Source: Sinorhizobium garamanticum
GTDB lineage: Bacteria > Pseudomonadota > Alphaproteobacteria > Rhizobiales > Rhizobiaceae
Assembly: GCF_029892065.1 (NCBI RefSeq)
Contig: NZ_CP120375.1
Coordinates: 434,001 to 498,000, forward strand
Reading direction: 5' to 3'
Length of the DNA stretch: 64,000 nt
Below are positions 1 to 8,823 of the stretch, in pieces. How positions within the stretch are numbered: position 1 is the first letter of the stretch; each line of letters begins with the position of its first letter. Under the pieces are notes generated by a model. The model did no database searches and had not been told where the DNA came from. It saw only the letters and a list, made by a program, of their open reading frames with translations. The position numbers and the translations under genes were made by a program.

Positions 1-110
1 CACCTATCCGGGTTGGAGCTTTGCGGCAGTCGCGTCGGGCGGACGCCGTTCAACCCAAATGGACAGGCTCCGTTGGGGGGCTGCTTGCCTGCAGGTAGGT
101 AAAACGCATG

Positions 111-158
111 TATCCATAGCGTGGATGGAAGCTATGCGAAAAGTGGATTTTTCCAGCC
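111..158 (+). promoter_or_regulatory. nod-box-like site, degenerate right half
   Basis: The left half TATCCATAGCGTGGATG fits the nod-box consensus exactly and is the same as the left half of the nodA nod box in this window. The right half (CGAAAAGTGGATTTTTCC) keeps the spacing but departs from the usual AAACAATCRATTTTACC core. It points rightward. The next convincing gene on this strand is the LysR regulator at 896, about 740 bases away, so this may be its distant promoter or an orphan site. Binding by NodD is inferred only. Confidence 0.55.
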
Positions 159-895
159 TTGCCGAATGGGATTAGAAAGCCGTGAAATATAACTGGAGGC
201 AAACGATGGAAAGCCACACCCACCCCAATGCGCACTGTTGTAAAGAACACATGATTGGTAAGGCCGGCCTCGGATTGAAGCGGGCTCCACGAGCAATTCA
301 CGGGTGTCATGTTCACAGAGGTGATTTTGTGACTATTGCGGTGGTCCAAGTATGGTGTAGCGAGCGTAATCTCGAGTGCAGTCCGCGCGATCACCATCTA
401 AACGTCGGCAACACGACAAGCTTTTTGCTCGCTTCAGCTCCGTGTATCGCAAGTGGAGAAGCGCGTCTGCCTTTGCCGGAGGCAGCCTGCGACCTCCGCC
501 ACTTGCGAGTTAATGAGGTCGAAGGTGAAGCAGGAGGGTCTATCTCAACCCCGGCCGTCGACAAGCGGGGCGTCACGATCGAGTTTTGTTCATTGACGAC
601 GCGCCAAAGCCGCCAAGCCTCTCCTGAGGAGGCTTTGCCGGGGTACGATACAGTCGAAATCATCAATGCAGGCGGGCCGCCAGCCGACGCCATGCAAGGG
701 TCGAGGACATGAACGGCTGTACATGTGAGCCGCGTCAGGGCAGTTCGAGGGTGTCATAGCCCAAGTGCATCTGACTAGAAAATTGGCAGCCATCCAATCT
801 GATGGAGAGGTCAGAAGAGTTTTCTTGCACGCTTATTTGATGTTGCAACGCTTGAATTTCAAAGCATTGCACGAAAACACCAGGAGAAGAAACCC
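159..895. other. no recognisable gene between nod-box-like site and LysR gene
   Basis: An open frame runs from 182 to 712 (+), but it has no recognisable domain, its composition is cysteine- and histidine-rich, and an equally long frame lies on the opposite strand. I see no ribosome-binding site that would favour it. The stretch probably holds decayed sequence plus the leader of the LysR gene. Confidence 0.4.
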
Positions 896-1900
896 ATGGA
901 TCAGCCCGCTTGGAAGCGCCCGAACATGGCGCTGATCGGCGGTCGCGGTGATGCCGCACAACAACGGCAGATGCGGAACCTGACGTCCATCGACCTAAAC
1001 CTACTGGTCGATCTCGAAGCCTTGCTGCAGTACCGGAACATCACTCACGCGGCTCTACATGTCGGTCGGAGCCAACCGGCAATGAGCCGAGCGTTGTCAA
1101 GGCTGCGCGGCATGTTCAATGATGATCTTCTGGTTCGCGGCTCGGGCGGCCTCGTCTTAACGCCGCTGGCCGAAGACTTGGCCCAAATGCTCCCTTCGGT
1201 GTTGGGTACGGTTCGCCAGATGGTGAACTGCAGCTTCGCTCCAAGAGAATGTCGATGGAAGGTGACGATGGCTATTCCCGACCACCAAGCGTTAGTTCTG
1301 CTGCCGCGTCTCCTGCCGCGGCTGCGCGAGCGCGCCCCTCATCTCGACATCGTTACCGATTCGTTCTTAGTTGGCGCGCTGCGTAGACTTGAGCGAGGTG
1401 AGATCGACCTGGCCGTCGGGCAGATCGGTGCCGCTCCGCCCGGCTACCTGCGGCGCAGGCTCTACGAGGATCGCTTCACCTGCTTGCTGCGCCACAATCA
1501 TCCGGCCTTGGCCCAGGAATGGACCATCGGGACTTTCGAGGCTTTGCGCCACGTCGTCATTACCTCGGAATGCAACGACCGCTTCGGGCAGATCTATGAC
1601 GCGTCGGCCAACATCGCAATATTGCTGGATTGCAACCCAATGGTGGTTTCCAACGTATTAACGGCGGCGATCGTGATCGCGGCGACCGACTTGGTGCTAA
1701 TTCTGCCGAACCGCGTGGCGATCCGGATCGCCGCCATGCTGCCGCTCGCGGTTGTCGATCCACCCGTGGAACTGACGCCGTACGAGGCCACGCTGATTTG
1801 GCATGAGCGTTGCCATCGCGACCCGCAGTATCGGTGGCTGCGCCGCGAAATCGCCGCCGCAGCGCGAGCGGCCCAATCAGACGGGGAGGCGACCAAATGA
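896..1900 (+). CDS. syrM: LysR-family symbiotic regulator, SyrM-like
   Basis: Cytoplasmic DNA-binding regulator of 334 residues. The N-terminal winged helix-turn-helix lies at about residues 30-90; ITHAALHVGRSQPAMSRALS is the recognition region typical of the NodD/SyrM group. It is followed by a substrate-binding-like effector domain (about 115-320). SyrM proteins activate nodD-type genes and exopolysaccharide functions and, unlike NodD, usually do not need a flavonoid. The start at 896 is chosen because AGGAG lies about 9 bases upstream; a second Met at residue 26 is closer to the usual LysR start, so the first 25 residues could be an extension. A nod-box-like site lies far upstream at 111. 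The presence of two syrB-like genes in the same window supports the SyrM assignment, but a divergent NodD paralogue cannot be excluded by eye. Confidence 0.65.
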   Translation: MDQPAWKRPNMALIGGRGDAAQQRQMRNLTSIDLNLLVDLEALLQYRNITHAALHVGRSQPAMSRALSRLRGMFNDDLLVRGSGGLVLTPLAEDLAQMLPSVLGTVRQMVNCSFAPRECRWKVTMAIPDHQALVLLPRLLPRLRERAPHLDIVTDSFLVGALRRLERGEIDLAVGQIGAAPPGYLRRRLYEDRFTCLLRHNHPALAQEWTIGTFEALRHVVITSECNDRFGQIYDASANIAILLDCNPMVVSNVLTAAIVIAATDLVLILPNRVAIRIAAMLPLAVVDPPVELTPYEATLIWHERCHRDPQYRWLRREIAAAARAAQSDGEATK

Positions 1901-2554
1901 TGATTAAACGGACGGCTGAGGAGAGGTGGGCGTTGAAGCACCGGTCGGCTGACGGCATGCTGGCGCTTGAGGATTCAGGATGTAACCGAAGCTCAACCCT
2001 ATCAGGAACGATGGTGGCGGAGCGGAGCGGTGAGATAGGCGTGACCAAGCTTCCATGGCATTGGCCACGGTTACATCGAGCGGCTGATAGACTGTGCCGG
2101 CCCGGCACAAAGGCTGAAGTGTCGGTAAGGACCAGTAGTTTCGTAATACCTGATTGTTTGCCTACAGCGCCGCGCGTCTATCAACCGCGCAAACGTCGCT
2201 GTAGAACTTTGAATTTCTGCATGTCTTTGTCCTCAAATCGAGCCCGATTTTAAGAAGACATGCAGTAGGTCCGCGGAACGTTCGGCCATTCACGCTGCTG
2301 CGCCTTGCCAGCGAAAACTGGCGACTGATGGTTCGCTGCAAGTCTTCCGCCGCCCACTTCATTCGCCGAGACTATCGACGGATTGCCATCTCGTTGCGAC
2401 GGAAGCAAGTCAACCGCAGGTCATGGCGATGCCGAGGGCACCTCTGGTTACAGCAGAGGCCGCGGGTCGCAACGCCGAAGCTTTGCGGGCGATTATTGAG
2501 CTGGAAGCCGTGATCACCGGCAAACCAGAACCCCCGAAAGCTATCCGTCGAGCA
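1901..2554. other. intergenic region with one dispersed repeat, no gene seen
   Basis: The stretch between the LysR gene and the 3' end of acdS holds one hairpin-forming repeat (2195-2268, listed separately). Short frames on both strands have no recognisable domain. The frame starting near 2423 overlaps acdS antisense and is taken as a shadow. Confidence 0.5.
2195..2268. repeat. Rhizobiaceae-type dispersed intergenic repeat with hairpin
   Basis: CTGCATGTCTT (2217-2227) and AAGACATGCAG (2255-2265) form a perfect 11-base inverted repeat. The flank TCGCTGTAGAACTTTGAATT precedes it. From memory, this combination of a GCTGTAG...TTTGAATT block followed by a GCATG hairpin resembles a dispersed intergenic element seen in Rhizobium, Agrobacterium and Sinorhizobium genomes. 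That family assignment is recall, not a search result; the inverted repeat itself is directly visible. Confidence 0.6.
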
Positions 2555-3568
2555 TCACCCTTTGCGAAACGTATAGCTGTAACCGTTGATAGCTGGCGTG
2601 CCGCCGAGATGCGCGTACAGAACCCGCGATCCCTCTGGAAAGAAGCCTTTCCTGACGAGATCGATTAGACCTTGCATCGATTTGCCCTCGTAGACGGGAT
2701 CAGTAATCATACCTTCGAGCCGAGCACACAAGCGGAGGGCCTCCTTCGTTTCGTCGGACGGAATGCCATAACACGGATGCGCGTACTCCTCGATGAGGGT
2801 GACGTCATCTTCGATGATTTCCCTGCCGAGATCGACCAGTTTCGCCGTATGCTGGGCAATACTTAGCACCTGCGCCTTGGTTTTAGTGGGCGTGGCGGAG
2901 GCATCGATCCCAATCACACTATGCTGTCGGCCGTCTTTGGCGAAACCGACGACCATGCCGGCATGCGTAGAACCCGTGACGGTGCACACGACGATATAGT
3001 CGAAGACAAACCCCAGCTGTTGCTCCTGGGCGCGCACCTCCTCTGCAAAACCGACGTAGCCGAGCCCGCCGTACTTGTGAGCGGAAGCCCCGGCCGGTAT
3101 CGCATAGGGTATGCCGCCCTTCGACCTGACGTCTTCGAGAGCCTGTTCCCAACTGCGGCGGATACCAATGTCAAAGCCCTCATCGACGAAGCGGACGTCC
3201 GCCCCCATGATGCGGCTCAACAGAATGTTGCCGACCCGGTCGTAGACGGCGTCCTCATGCGGCACCCAGCTCTCCTGCACGAGGAGGCATTTCATGCCGA
3301 TCTTGGCGGCGACCGCGGCGACAATCCGCGTGTGGTTTGACTGCACGCCGCCGATAGAAACAAGGGTGTCTGCATGAGCAGCGATCGCGTCGGGGATGAT
3401 GTATTCGAGCTTACGGAGCTTATTTCCGCCGCACGCGAGACCGGAGTTGCAGTCCTCGCGTTTGGCGTAGATTTCCACTTTACCGCCAAGGTGCTTTCCG
3501 AGGCGGTCAAGCTTCTCGATAGGCGTGGGTCCAAAGGTGAGCGGGTAGCGTTCGAATTTTTCCAGCAC
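2555..3568 (-). CDS. acdS: 1-aminocyclopropane-1-carboxylate (ACC) deaminase
   Basis: PLP enzyme of 337 residues, the usual AcdS length. It cleaves ACC, the plant ethylene precursor, to 2-oxobutyrate and ammonia, lowering ethylene that would restrict nodulation. The PLP lysine is K50 in [11 protein letters not shown]; the GGVQSNHTR loop and the C-terminal [14 protein letters not shown] segment are present. A Glu in DPVYEGKS and the Leu in AHLGG are the residues that separate true ACC deaminases from D-cysteine desulfhydrases. Translation starts at GTG (3568) with GGAGAG just upstream. In Mesorhizobium, acdS is NifA/sigma54-controlled; here the only -24/-12-like string upstream has the wrong spacing, so regulation is open. 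It lies between the LysR gene and nodH within symbiosis genes. Confidence 0.93.
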   Translation of the reverse strand: MLEKFERYPLTFGPTPIEKLDRLGKHLGGKVEIYAKREDCNSGLACGGNKLRKLEYIIPDAIAAHADTLVSIGGVQSNHTRIVAAVAAKIGMKCLLVQESWVPHEDAVYDRVGNILLSRIMGADVRFVDEGFDIGIRRSWEQALEDVRSKGGIPYAIPAGASAHKYGGLGYVGFAEEVRAQEQQLGFVFDYIVVCTVTGSTHAGMVVGFAKDGRQHSVIGIDASATPTKTKAQVLSIAQHTAKLVDLGREIIEDDVTLIEEYAHPCYGIPSDETKEALRLCARLEGMITDPVYEGKSMQGLIDLVRKGFFPEGSRVLYAHLGGTPAINGYSYTFRKG

Positions 3569-4094
3569 GTTCTCTCCAGCAATATGTGAGTGATAAAACT
3601 AGGTAGTCAGTTTAAGAGGCTGCACCAGAGGCGGCGGTACCAAGCGACTCCGTGCCCGATGTTTCGATGCTGCGTCCGAGCATGGTTGCACTTGCGTGGA
3701 GCGCGCAGCGGGCTAGGCGGGCAGAAGGGTCCTTCGCCTGCGAGCGGAACGCGATGCGGCGGATTGTCACGGCGAACTCGTGCTGACACGTGCGAGCGTC
3801 GCATGGACACGGCGTTTCAGCTTTCCAGGGCCAAGGAATCTGGTCTGCCGAGCAGCGGCAAAGCGCATTCGTCGATCCCAGCTATTGACCTCTGCGTCGA
3901 TCGCGAACACATCCGAGGCGCGCTCGGCTGCCGCGGCCCGAATTTCGCGGCTGTGGAAGACGTAATCTGGAGCCGGAGCTGTAAGGCATCCGAATTCACC
4001 ATGTCAGAAGGGCGCGGTCGAGGACGCCAAAAGCGCATCCGGTCGCTTCGAGTCTAGCGACACAGACCTATCCGCCGTCAGTCACCGCAGCTCA
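3569..4094. other. region between acdS and nodH with no assigned gene
   Basis: About 525 bases. Frames are open on both strands (for example 3590-4057 + and 3817-4038 -), none with a domain I can name. The minus strand around 3750-3970 stays open in one frame and may be a decayed gene. The acdS leader, with its SD-like GGAGAG, is at the left end. Confidence 0.4.
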
Positions 4095-4838
4095 TCAGAC
4101 ATCACCAAGCTCAAAAAATCTCGCGTAAGGTCCATCTGCGAAGTGTACCCGCAACTCATGAAAATTCTGAAGCGTTTGGTCCAACGGGCGCGTTTCTTGC
4201 CGCTGAAGAATGCTGCGACCAGAGAGCTGACGCGCTGGGACCCCAAGGAAATCCAAGATAGTTGCAACGCAAGCGTGGGGGTATCGAAGAAGCCTCTCGT
4301 ACTCGATTGCAAGCATTTTGGTTGGCCCGAAGGCGTTCGCGACCTGAGCGTGGAAGTCGTCGGCAGCTTTGAAGTAGGCCTCGCAGGCAGCGAGTGACAA
4401 CGTCACGGGCGGCGGTGGAGAGGCATCGTCCGAACTGAACTTAAGCCAATGGCGGGTTTGCCTTGCCTGCACAAGCGATCTCAGCGATTCCAATGTGTTT
4501 CTGCGAATCATAAGGATAACCTTGAGCCCTGACCAATTGGCCAGCTCAGCAAAAAAGCCGGGACGCTCGTGAAACTGAGGTTCATTGATCTTGCAGCCAA
4601 CATGCGTCACCGTCTTGTCGCTTCGCGTGGGGTAGCGCAAGAAGGCACGCTCAAGAAGCTCGCGATCGCTGCCCAGCAGGCGATCCTTATCGGGCCAATT
4701 CGTATCGTAGATATTGAGCAGTTCACCGTTGCTCAACACATTCGGGTGCTCGTTTAGAAGTTCTTCCAAGTAGTGTGTGCCAGCCCTTGGCATCGCGAGG
4801 ATTGCAAATGGCTCAGGCGACAGTGTGGAATGGGACAT
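4095..4838 (-). CDS. nodH: Nod factor sulfotransferase NodH
   Basis: Cytoplasmic sulfotransferase of 247 residues. It transfers sulfate from PAPS to the 6-O position of the reducing-end glucosamine of the lipochitooligosaccharide. The 5'-phosphosulfate-binding motif MPRAGTHYLEEL is at residues 16-27, and the 3'-phosphate region is around MIRRNTLESL. The sequence closely follows the known S. meliloti NodH, including NEHPNVLSNGELLN and the C-terminal HELRVHFADGPYARFFEL. The start at 4838 (MSHSTL) matches that family's N-terminus; an in-frame ATG at 4853 would add five residues. PAPS comes from NodP and NodQ, encoded 4-7 kb away on the other strand. A nod box facing this gene lies at 5087-5133, about 250 bases upstream, so flavonoid/NodD control is expected. 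Confidence 0.95.
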   Translation of the reverse strand: MSHSTLSPEPFAILAMPRAGTHYLEELLNEHPNVLSNGELLNIYDTNWPDKDRLLGSDRELLERAFLRYPTRSDKTVTHVGCKINEPQFHERPGFFAELANWSGLKVILMIRRNTLESLRSLVQARQTRHWLKFSSDDASPPPPVTLSLAACEAYFKAADDFHAQVANAFGPTKMLAIEYERLLRYPHACVATILDFLGVPARQLSGRSILQRQETRPLDQTLQNFHELRVHFADGPYARFFELGDV

Positions 4839-5086
4839 TGAGCGTTTTTCCATCTAACAGTGGCGGTGACCCCAGCACAGTATCTTGGCTGTCCGCCAGC
4901 TCGTTTAATCTAGGGAGGCTTGCGGCTCCATAGCGCTGATCACCTGCTCCGAGGCCATCCAGGATCTCGTGTTGACAGGCTGATTTTTGCCGTTGGTAGT
5001 GTTGTGCTTGAGTTGCGCGGCACCTACTCCCTTGGCGCGGGTCTTTCTCCGGGTTAAGTCAGCTTTTCTAACGGCGCTCGGGAAGA

Positions 5087-5133
5087 GTGGTAAAATTGAT
5101 TGTAGTGATGACAAGCATCCACACAGTGGATAG
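5087..5133 (-). promoter_or_regulatory. nod box facing nodH
   Basis: Read on the minus strand it begins TATCCACTGTGTGGATG and ends ACAATCAATTTTACCAC, matching the nod-box consensus in both halves with correct spacing (the AAACAATC core reads CTACAATC). NodD bound here with a flavonoid would drive nodH. Confidence 0.9.
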
Positions 5134-5413
5134 AGCAGGCGGTCCTGCACGCTGAAATACCTGCCGACCTCATGTCACGACCGGCGCAAGACGCGCCACT
5201 ACAAGGGTCGATCTCTTGGCCGACGACGCTATAACCACTCCCCCGCTCCTATAGGTAAGTAGCGCACGTGTCGATTGCATCGTTCTGCGACGGCAAGTTT
5301 GGATAGGAACTGGATTAGTGCTGCGGCGGCGTGCGGTAAGATCAGGCTTACTCTCAGAACGCCAAGTACGACAAGAAGAGTCAGATCAAGGCGCTTCGAG
5401 CGCCACGTAGAAA

Positions 5414-5462
5414 TATCCATAGAACGAATGAATTTCATCCAAACAATCGATTTTACCAATCT
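5414..5462 (+). promoter_or_regulatory. nod box facing nodFEGPQ
   Basis: It starts ATATCCATAGAACGAATG and ends with a perfect ATCCAAACAATCGATTTTAC core followed by CAATC. Its conserved end lies about 215 bases before the nodF start. It is the most canonical of the nod boxes in the window. Confidence 0.95.
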
Positions 5463-5609
5463 TAGCGGTTGCTACATAGCATAGCCCACACGCCTGGGAA
5501 GCCGGCGACTTTCTTCGTCACCGAGCCTATGCCGCGGACCCGCCGGAACGTCTCCGGCTCTTATAAGCAATGGGCTTGGGCAGTTGTGCAAGTCTGATGG
5601 TAATTTGGC

Positions 5610-5641
5610 GACGCGGCTCGCCTCAGGAATTGAGCCGCGTC
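5610..5641. promoter_or_regulatory. inverted repeat in nodF leader
   Basis: GACGCGGCTC (5610-5619) and GAGCCGCGTC (5632-5641) pair perfectly over 10 bases with a 12-base loop, about 34 bases before the nodF ATG. There is no T-run, so it is not an obvious terminator; it could stabilise or regulate the nodFE message. Function is unknown. Confidence 0.5.
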
Positions 5642-5675
5642 CCACGTCAAGCCAAACTGAAATGGAAGGAACACA

Positions 5676-5957
5676 ATGGCTGATCAACTCGCAACGGAAA
5701 TCATTGCCATAATCAAGAAACGCGTCGAAGCGGAGAGCGGCGAGGGCACGACTGCATCCATCGTCGGCGATATAACGACTGGGACTGAATTGAGCGAGCT
5801 CGGCATCGACTCACTGGGATTCGCGGACGTGCTCTGGGACTTGGAGCAAGCCTACGACATCAAGATCGAAATGAACACGGCCGAGGCGTGGTCGGGTGTC
5901 CAGAGTGTCGGAGGCATTGTGGAAGCCATGCGCGGCTTGCTTGCTAAGGAGTCTTGA
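5676..5957 (+). CDS. nodF: Nod factor acyl carrier protein NodF
   Basis: Acyl carrier protein of 93 residues that carries the growing polyunsaturated acyl chain for Nod factors. The 4'-phosphopantetheine attachment serine is Ser46 in [11 protein letters not shown]. The acidic helical character and length are typical of NodF. GGAAGGA lies just before the ATG. It is the first gene of the nodFEGPQ array downstream of the nod box at 5414. nodE begins immediately after the nodF stop, so the two are translated together and act as partners: NodE elongates acyl groups on NodF, and NodA then transfers them to the sugar backbone. Confidence 0.96.
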   Translation: MADQLATEIIAIIKKRVEAESGEGTTASIVGDITTGTELSELGIDSLGFADVLWDLEQAYDIKIEMNTAEAWSGVQSVGGIVEAMRGLLAKES

Positions 5958-7169
5958 ATGGACAGACGAGTCGTCATCACCGGAATAGGCGGGCTGTGCG
6001 GACTAGGCACCGACGCCGCCTCGATTTGGACAGGGATGCGCGAAGGCCGCTCCGCCATCGGCCCGATTGTCAATGCAGAGCTTCATGGGCTGAAGGGCGC
6101 GATCGGCGCCGAGATCAAGGCGCTGCCTGAGCACGACATTGACCGCAGGCAAGTCGTCTCCATGGCCCGCTGCAGCCTGCTTGCCGTGCTTGCGGCGCAC
6201 GAAGCCATGCGACAGGCCGGACTTTCCTGCGATAAAGGAAATGCCCATCGCTTCGGCGCGACAGTGGGCGTCGGCTTCGGTGGCTGGGACGCGACCGAAA
6301 AAGCCTACCGCGCCCTCCTTTTGGGCGGCGGCGCGACCCGAATGGATCTCTTGACTGGAGTAAAGGGGATGCCGAGCGCAGCTGCCTGCAATGTCAGCAT
6401 GAGCCTCGGCCTGCGCGGGCCGGTCTTCGCTGCCACCTCCGCCTGCGCCTCGGCCAACCATGCGATCGCCTCGGCGGTCGACCAGATCAGGGCTGGCCGG
6501 GCCGACGTGATGCTTGCCGGAGGCAGCGACGCGCCATTCGTATTTTTTGTGTTGAAGGCATGGGAAGTCATGCGCGTACTCGCTCCGGATACTTGCCGGC
6601 CCTTCTCCGCCGACAGGAGGGGCGTGGTGCTGGGCGAGGGTGCGGGCATGGCCGTGCTGGAAAGCTATGAGCATGCCACGGCGCGGGGCGCGACGATCCT
6701 TGCCGAGATCGCCGGCATCGGCCTTTCCGCCGATGCCTTCCACATCGCCTCGCCGACTGTCGAGGGGCCGGAAGCGGCGATGCGCGCCTGCCTTGCCGAT
6801 GCCGGGCTGAATGCCGAGGATGTGGACTACCTAAACGCGCATGGCACCGGCACCAAGGCCAACGATGAAATCGAAACGGCGGCGATCAGGCGCGTCTTCG
6901 GGGACCATGCTAGTTCGCTGTCCGTCTCTTCCACCAAGTCCACCCACGGGCATTGCCTCGGTGGAGCGAGTGCGCTTGAAATGATCGCCTGTGTGATGGC
7001 GATCCAAGAGGATGTTGTGCCGCCGACCGCCAATTATCGCGAACCAGATCCCAAATGCGATCTCGATGTCACGCCCAATGTTGCGCGCGAGCGCAAGGTG
7101 CGCGTGGCCATGAGCAACGCGTTCTCCATGGGCGGCCTGAACGCAATTCTAGCATTCAAACAGGTGTAG
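5958..7169 (+). CDS. nodE: Nod factor beta-ketoacyl-ACP synthase NodE
   Basis: Condensing enzyme of the KAS II type, 403 residues. It determines the length and unsaturation of the host-specific N-acyl chain. The catalytic triad is visible: Cys163 in [10 protein letters not shown], His295 in [11 protein letters not shown] and His332 in [12 protein letters not shown]. The ATG follows the nodF stop with no gap and has AAGGAG inside the nodF end. A second, internally deleted piece of a nodE gene lies between nodG and nodP (8525-8691), showing that nodE sequence has been duplicated here. Expected control is through the nod box at 5414. Confidence 0.97.
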   Translation: MDRRVVITGIGGLCGLGTDAASIWTGMREGRSAIGPIVNAELHGLKGAIGAEIKALPEHDIDRRQVVSMARCSLLAVLAAHEAMRQAGLSCDKGNAHRFGATVGVGFGGWDATEKAYRALLLGGGATRMDLLTGVKGMPSAAACNVSMSLGLRGPVFAATSACASANHAIASAVDQIRAGRADVMLAGGSDAPFVFFVLKAWEVMRVLAPDTCRPFSADRRGVVLGEGAGMAVLESYEHATARGATILAEIAGIGLSADAFHIASPTVEGPEAAMRACLADAGLNAEDVDYLNAHGTGTKANDEIETAAIRRVFGDHASSLSVSSTKSTHGHCLGGASALEMIACVMAIQEDVVPPTANYREPDPKCDLDVTPNVARERKVRVAMSNAFSMGGLNAILAFKQV

Positions 7170-7638
7170 AAGCCCTGCGAGATGCGTCCTGCAAGTTCAC
7201 CATCCCGTATCCAGATGCTTGCCGAATCACTCCATCGGTCCGTGACCGCCTCCTTGGTGAGCTAGGCTGAGGGTGCAAGTCTTAATGTAAGCACCAAGAG
7301 AAGTCTTGTGACGAAGCATCAGATTAGGTGGTTACGTCGAAGGGCGTCGGCGCTGGTCTCGACAGGAGAAGGAGCGGCTCGTTGCCAGCGCGAATGCACC
7401 GGCTTCAGCGGTGGGACGAGTCTCCCCTCCAACGGCGGCGCGACGATCTACGAATCGGCGCCGCCAAGGTGCTGTCTGGCCTGGCGCGGCGCATCAACCG
7501 CGACGTCGCCGCCGTTAGTAGGCGGCGCCGCTGGCGCTTGAGTGCCCGGGTGACTCAGCGCCGTCGAGGAGTTCTGGCGCGGCGGCTTTAAAAGTTAACC
7601 GAATTCACCAGCCTGCATGATTGAGAAGAGGATAAGAC
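7170..7638. other. nodE-nodG spacer with IS66-like scrap
   Basis: A 469-base gap separates nodE from nodG. Part of it (about 7340-7440) reads as an IS66-type orfA fragment, listed separately. The rest has no recognisable gene. The gap may weaken or break co-transcription of nodG with nodFE. Confidence 0.5.
7340..7440 (+). mobile_element. IS66-family orfA-like remnant
   Basis: One plus-strand frame reads RRWSRQEKERLVASA, the typical opening of the small orfA protein of IS66 elements, followed by a degraded stretch. No orfB or orfC, no ends and no intact frame are visible. Identification rests on this one motif. Confidence 0.4.
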
Positions 7639-8376
7639 ATGTTCGAATTGACCAGCCGTAAGGCGCTCGTCACCGGCGCATCGGGAGGTATCGGCGAGGC
7701 GATCGCCCGCGCGCTACATGCGCAGGGTGCTATTGTCGGCTTGCACGGTACCCGCGTTGAGAAATTGGAGATGCTTGCCGCTGAGCTCGGGGACCGCGTC
7801 AAGCTGTTCCCAGCTAATCTGGAGAATCGTGACGAGGTCAAGGCGCTAGCTCAGAAGGCGGAGGCCGATCTCGAAGGCGTCGACATCCTCGTCAACAATG
7901 CCGGCATCACCAAGGACGGCCTGTTCGTGCACATGGCAGACGCCGACTGGGACTGTGTCCTGAAGGTCAACCTCACCGCGGTGTTCGAGCTAACTCGGGA
8001 GCTCACCCGTCCGATGATACGCCGCCGGAATGGCCGCATCATCAACATCACTTCGGTCGCCGGCGTGACCGGCAATCCTGGCCAGACCAATTACTGCGCC
8101 TCCAAGGCCGGTATGATCGGCTTCTCCAAGTCTCTGGCGCAGGAGATCGCTACACGCAACATTACCGTAAACTGCGTCGCCCCGGGCTTCATCGAATCGG
8201 CTATGACCGACAAGCTCAATGGCAAGCAGAAGGAGACTATCATGGCGGCGATCCCCACCCGCCGCATGGGCACTAGCGCCGAAGTCGCGTCCGCCGTCGC
8301 GTATCTCGCTTCCACTGAAGCGGCCTACGTCACCGGCCAGACCATTCACGTGAACGGCGGCATGGCAATGATTTGA
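7639..8376 (+). CDS. nodG: 3-oxoacyl-ACP reductase NodG
   Basis: Short-chain dehydrogenase/reductase of 245 residues, the FabG type. The NADPH-binding TGASGGIG is at residues 12-19, NNAG at about 86-89, and the catalytic set is Ser139, Tyr152 and Lys156 in NYCASKAG. It reduces 3-oxoacyl-ACP during fatty acid synthesis for the Nod factor acyl chain; NodG is usually redundant with FabG. The ATG is preceded by GAGAAGAGGATAAGAC. It follows nodE after a 469-base gap with IS66 debris and precedes the nodE fragment and nodPQ, as in the nodFEG-nodPQ order known from S. meliloti. Confidence 0.94.
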   Translation: MFELTSRKALVTGASGGIGEAIARALHAQGAIVGLHGTRVEKLEMLAAELGDRVKLFPANLENRDEVKALAQKAEADLEGVDILVNNAGITKDGLFVHMADADWDCVLKVNLTAVFELTRELTRPMIRRRNGRIINITSVAGVTGNPGQTNYCASKAGMIGFSKSLAQEIATRNITVNCVAPGFIESAMTDKLNGKQKETIMAAIPTRRMGTSAEVASAVAYLASTEAAYVTGQTIHVNGGMAMI

Positions 8377-8524
8377 GCATGGTCATGCGCCAGGGGAGAT
8401 GTTGGCCCTTGCGGCCATCTTGTGCGGGCATAGCACATCTTGAACCAGATCCGGATCGGCTGCCGTGTCGCACGGAGTAGGCGCGGGAGGAACTCCGCTC
8501 GCAGTAGATAATTTCGGATGTGTA

Positions 8525-8691
8525 GAAAGCCCTTCGATGGGCCCGGGCTTTCCTGCGATGCGAAAAATGCGCATCGCTTCGGCGCAACCGTGGGCTCGGC
8601 TTCGGCGGCTGGGACGCGGGGTGCGCGTCGCCATGAGGAACGCCTTCGGCATGGGCAGCATGAATGCAGTTCTGGTATTCGGGGAAGATGT
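8525..8691 (+). pseudogene. internally deleted nodE remnant
   Basis: Bases from about 8525 to 8628 match the intact nodE around 6200-6295 (encoding the [11 protein letters not shown] region), then jump directly to sequence matching nodE 7096-7157 ([13 protein letters not shown] region) near the 3' end. Reading frames are shifted relative to each other. This is a second nodE copy that lost roughly 800 internal bases plus both ends. It lies between nodG and nodP, implying an ancestral tandem duplication of the nodE region or insertion of another nodE. Confidence 0.8.
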
Positions 8692-8823
8692 AGTAAGGGC
8701 ACGTCATTCCAAGTGAACGGCCAAATAACGTGAGCCGAAAGGCGACGGCCACATCAGGTTTCAGCTTTCACGACCTCGTCGATGGGGCGTAAGTCGAATA
8801 CAGAGTAAAAACAAGGCGATAAA

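Larger units (their letters stand above)
4839..5675. other. divergent nodH / nodF control region
   Basis: An 837-base region between the divergent nodH and nodF genes. It contains two nod boxes facing away from each other (5087-5133 for nodH, 5414-5462 for nodF) and a perfect 10-base inverted repeat in the nodF leader (5610-5641). No protein-coding gene is recognised inside it. Confidence 0.8.

Noticed and set aside
182..712. 176-codon frame after the first nod-box-like site, a candidate new nod-regulated gene.
   Set aside because: No recognisable domain, no clear ribosome-binding site, and overlapping frames of similar length on the other strand.
3644..3657. GGGCAC...CGC string upstream of acdS as a sigma54 promoter.
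   Set aside because: The distance between the GG and GC elements is one base short and the first T is missing; no TGT-N10-ACA site was found upstream.
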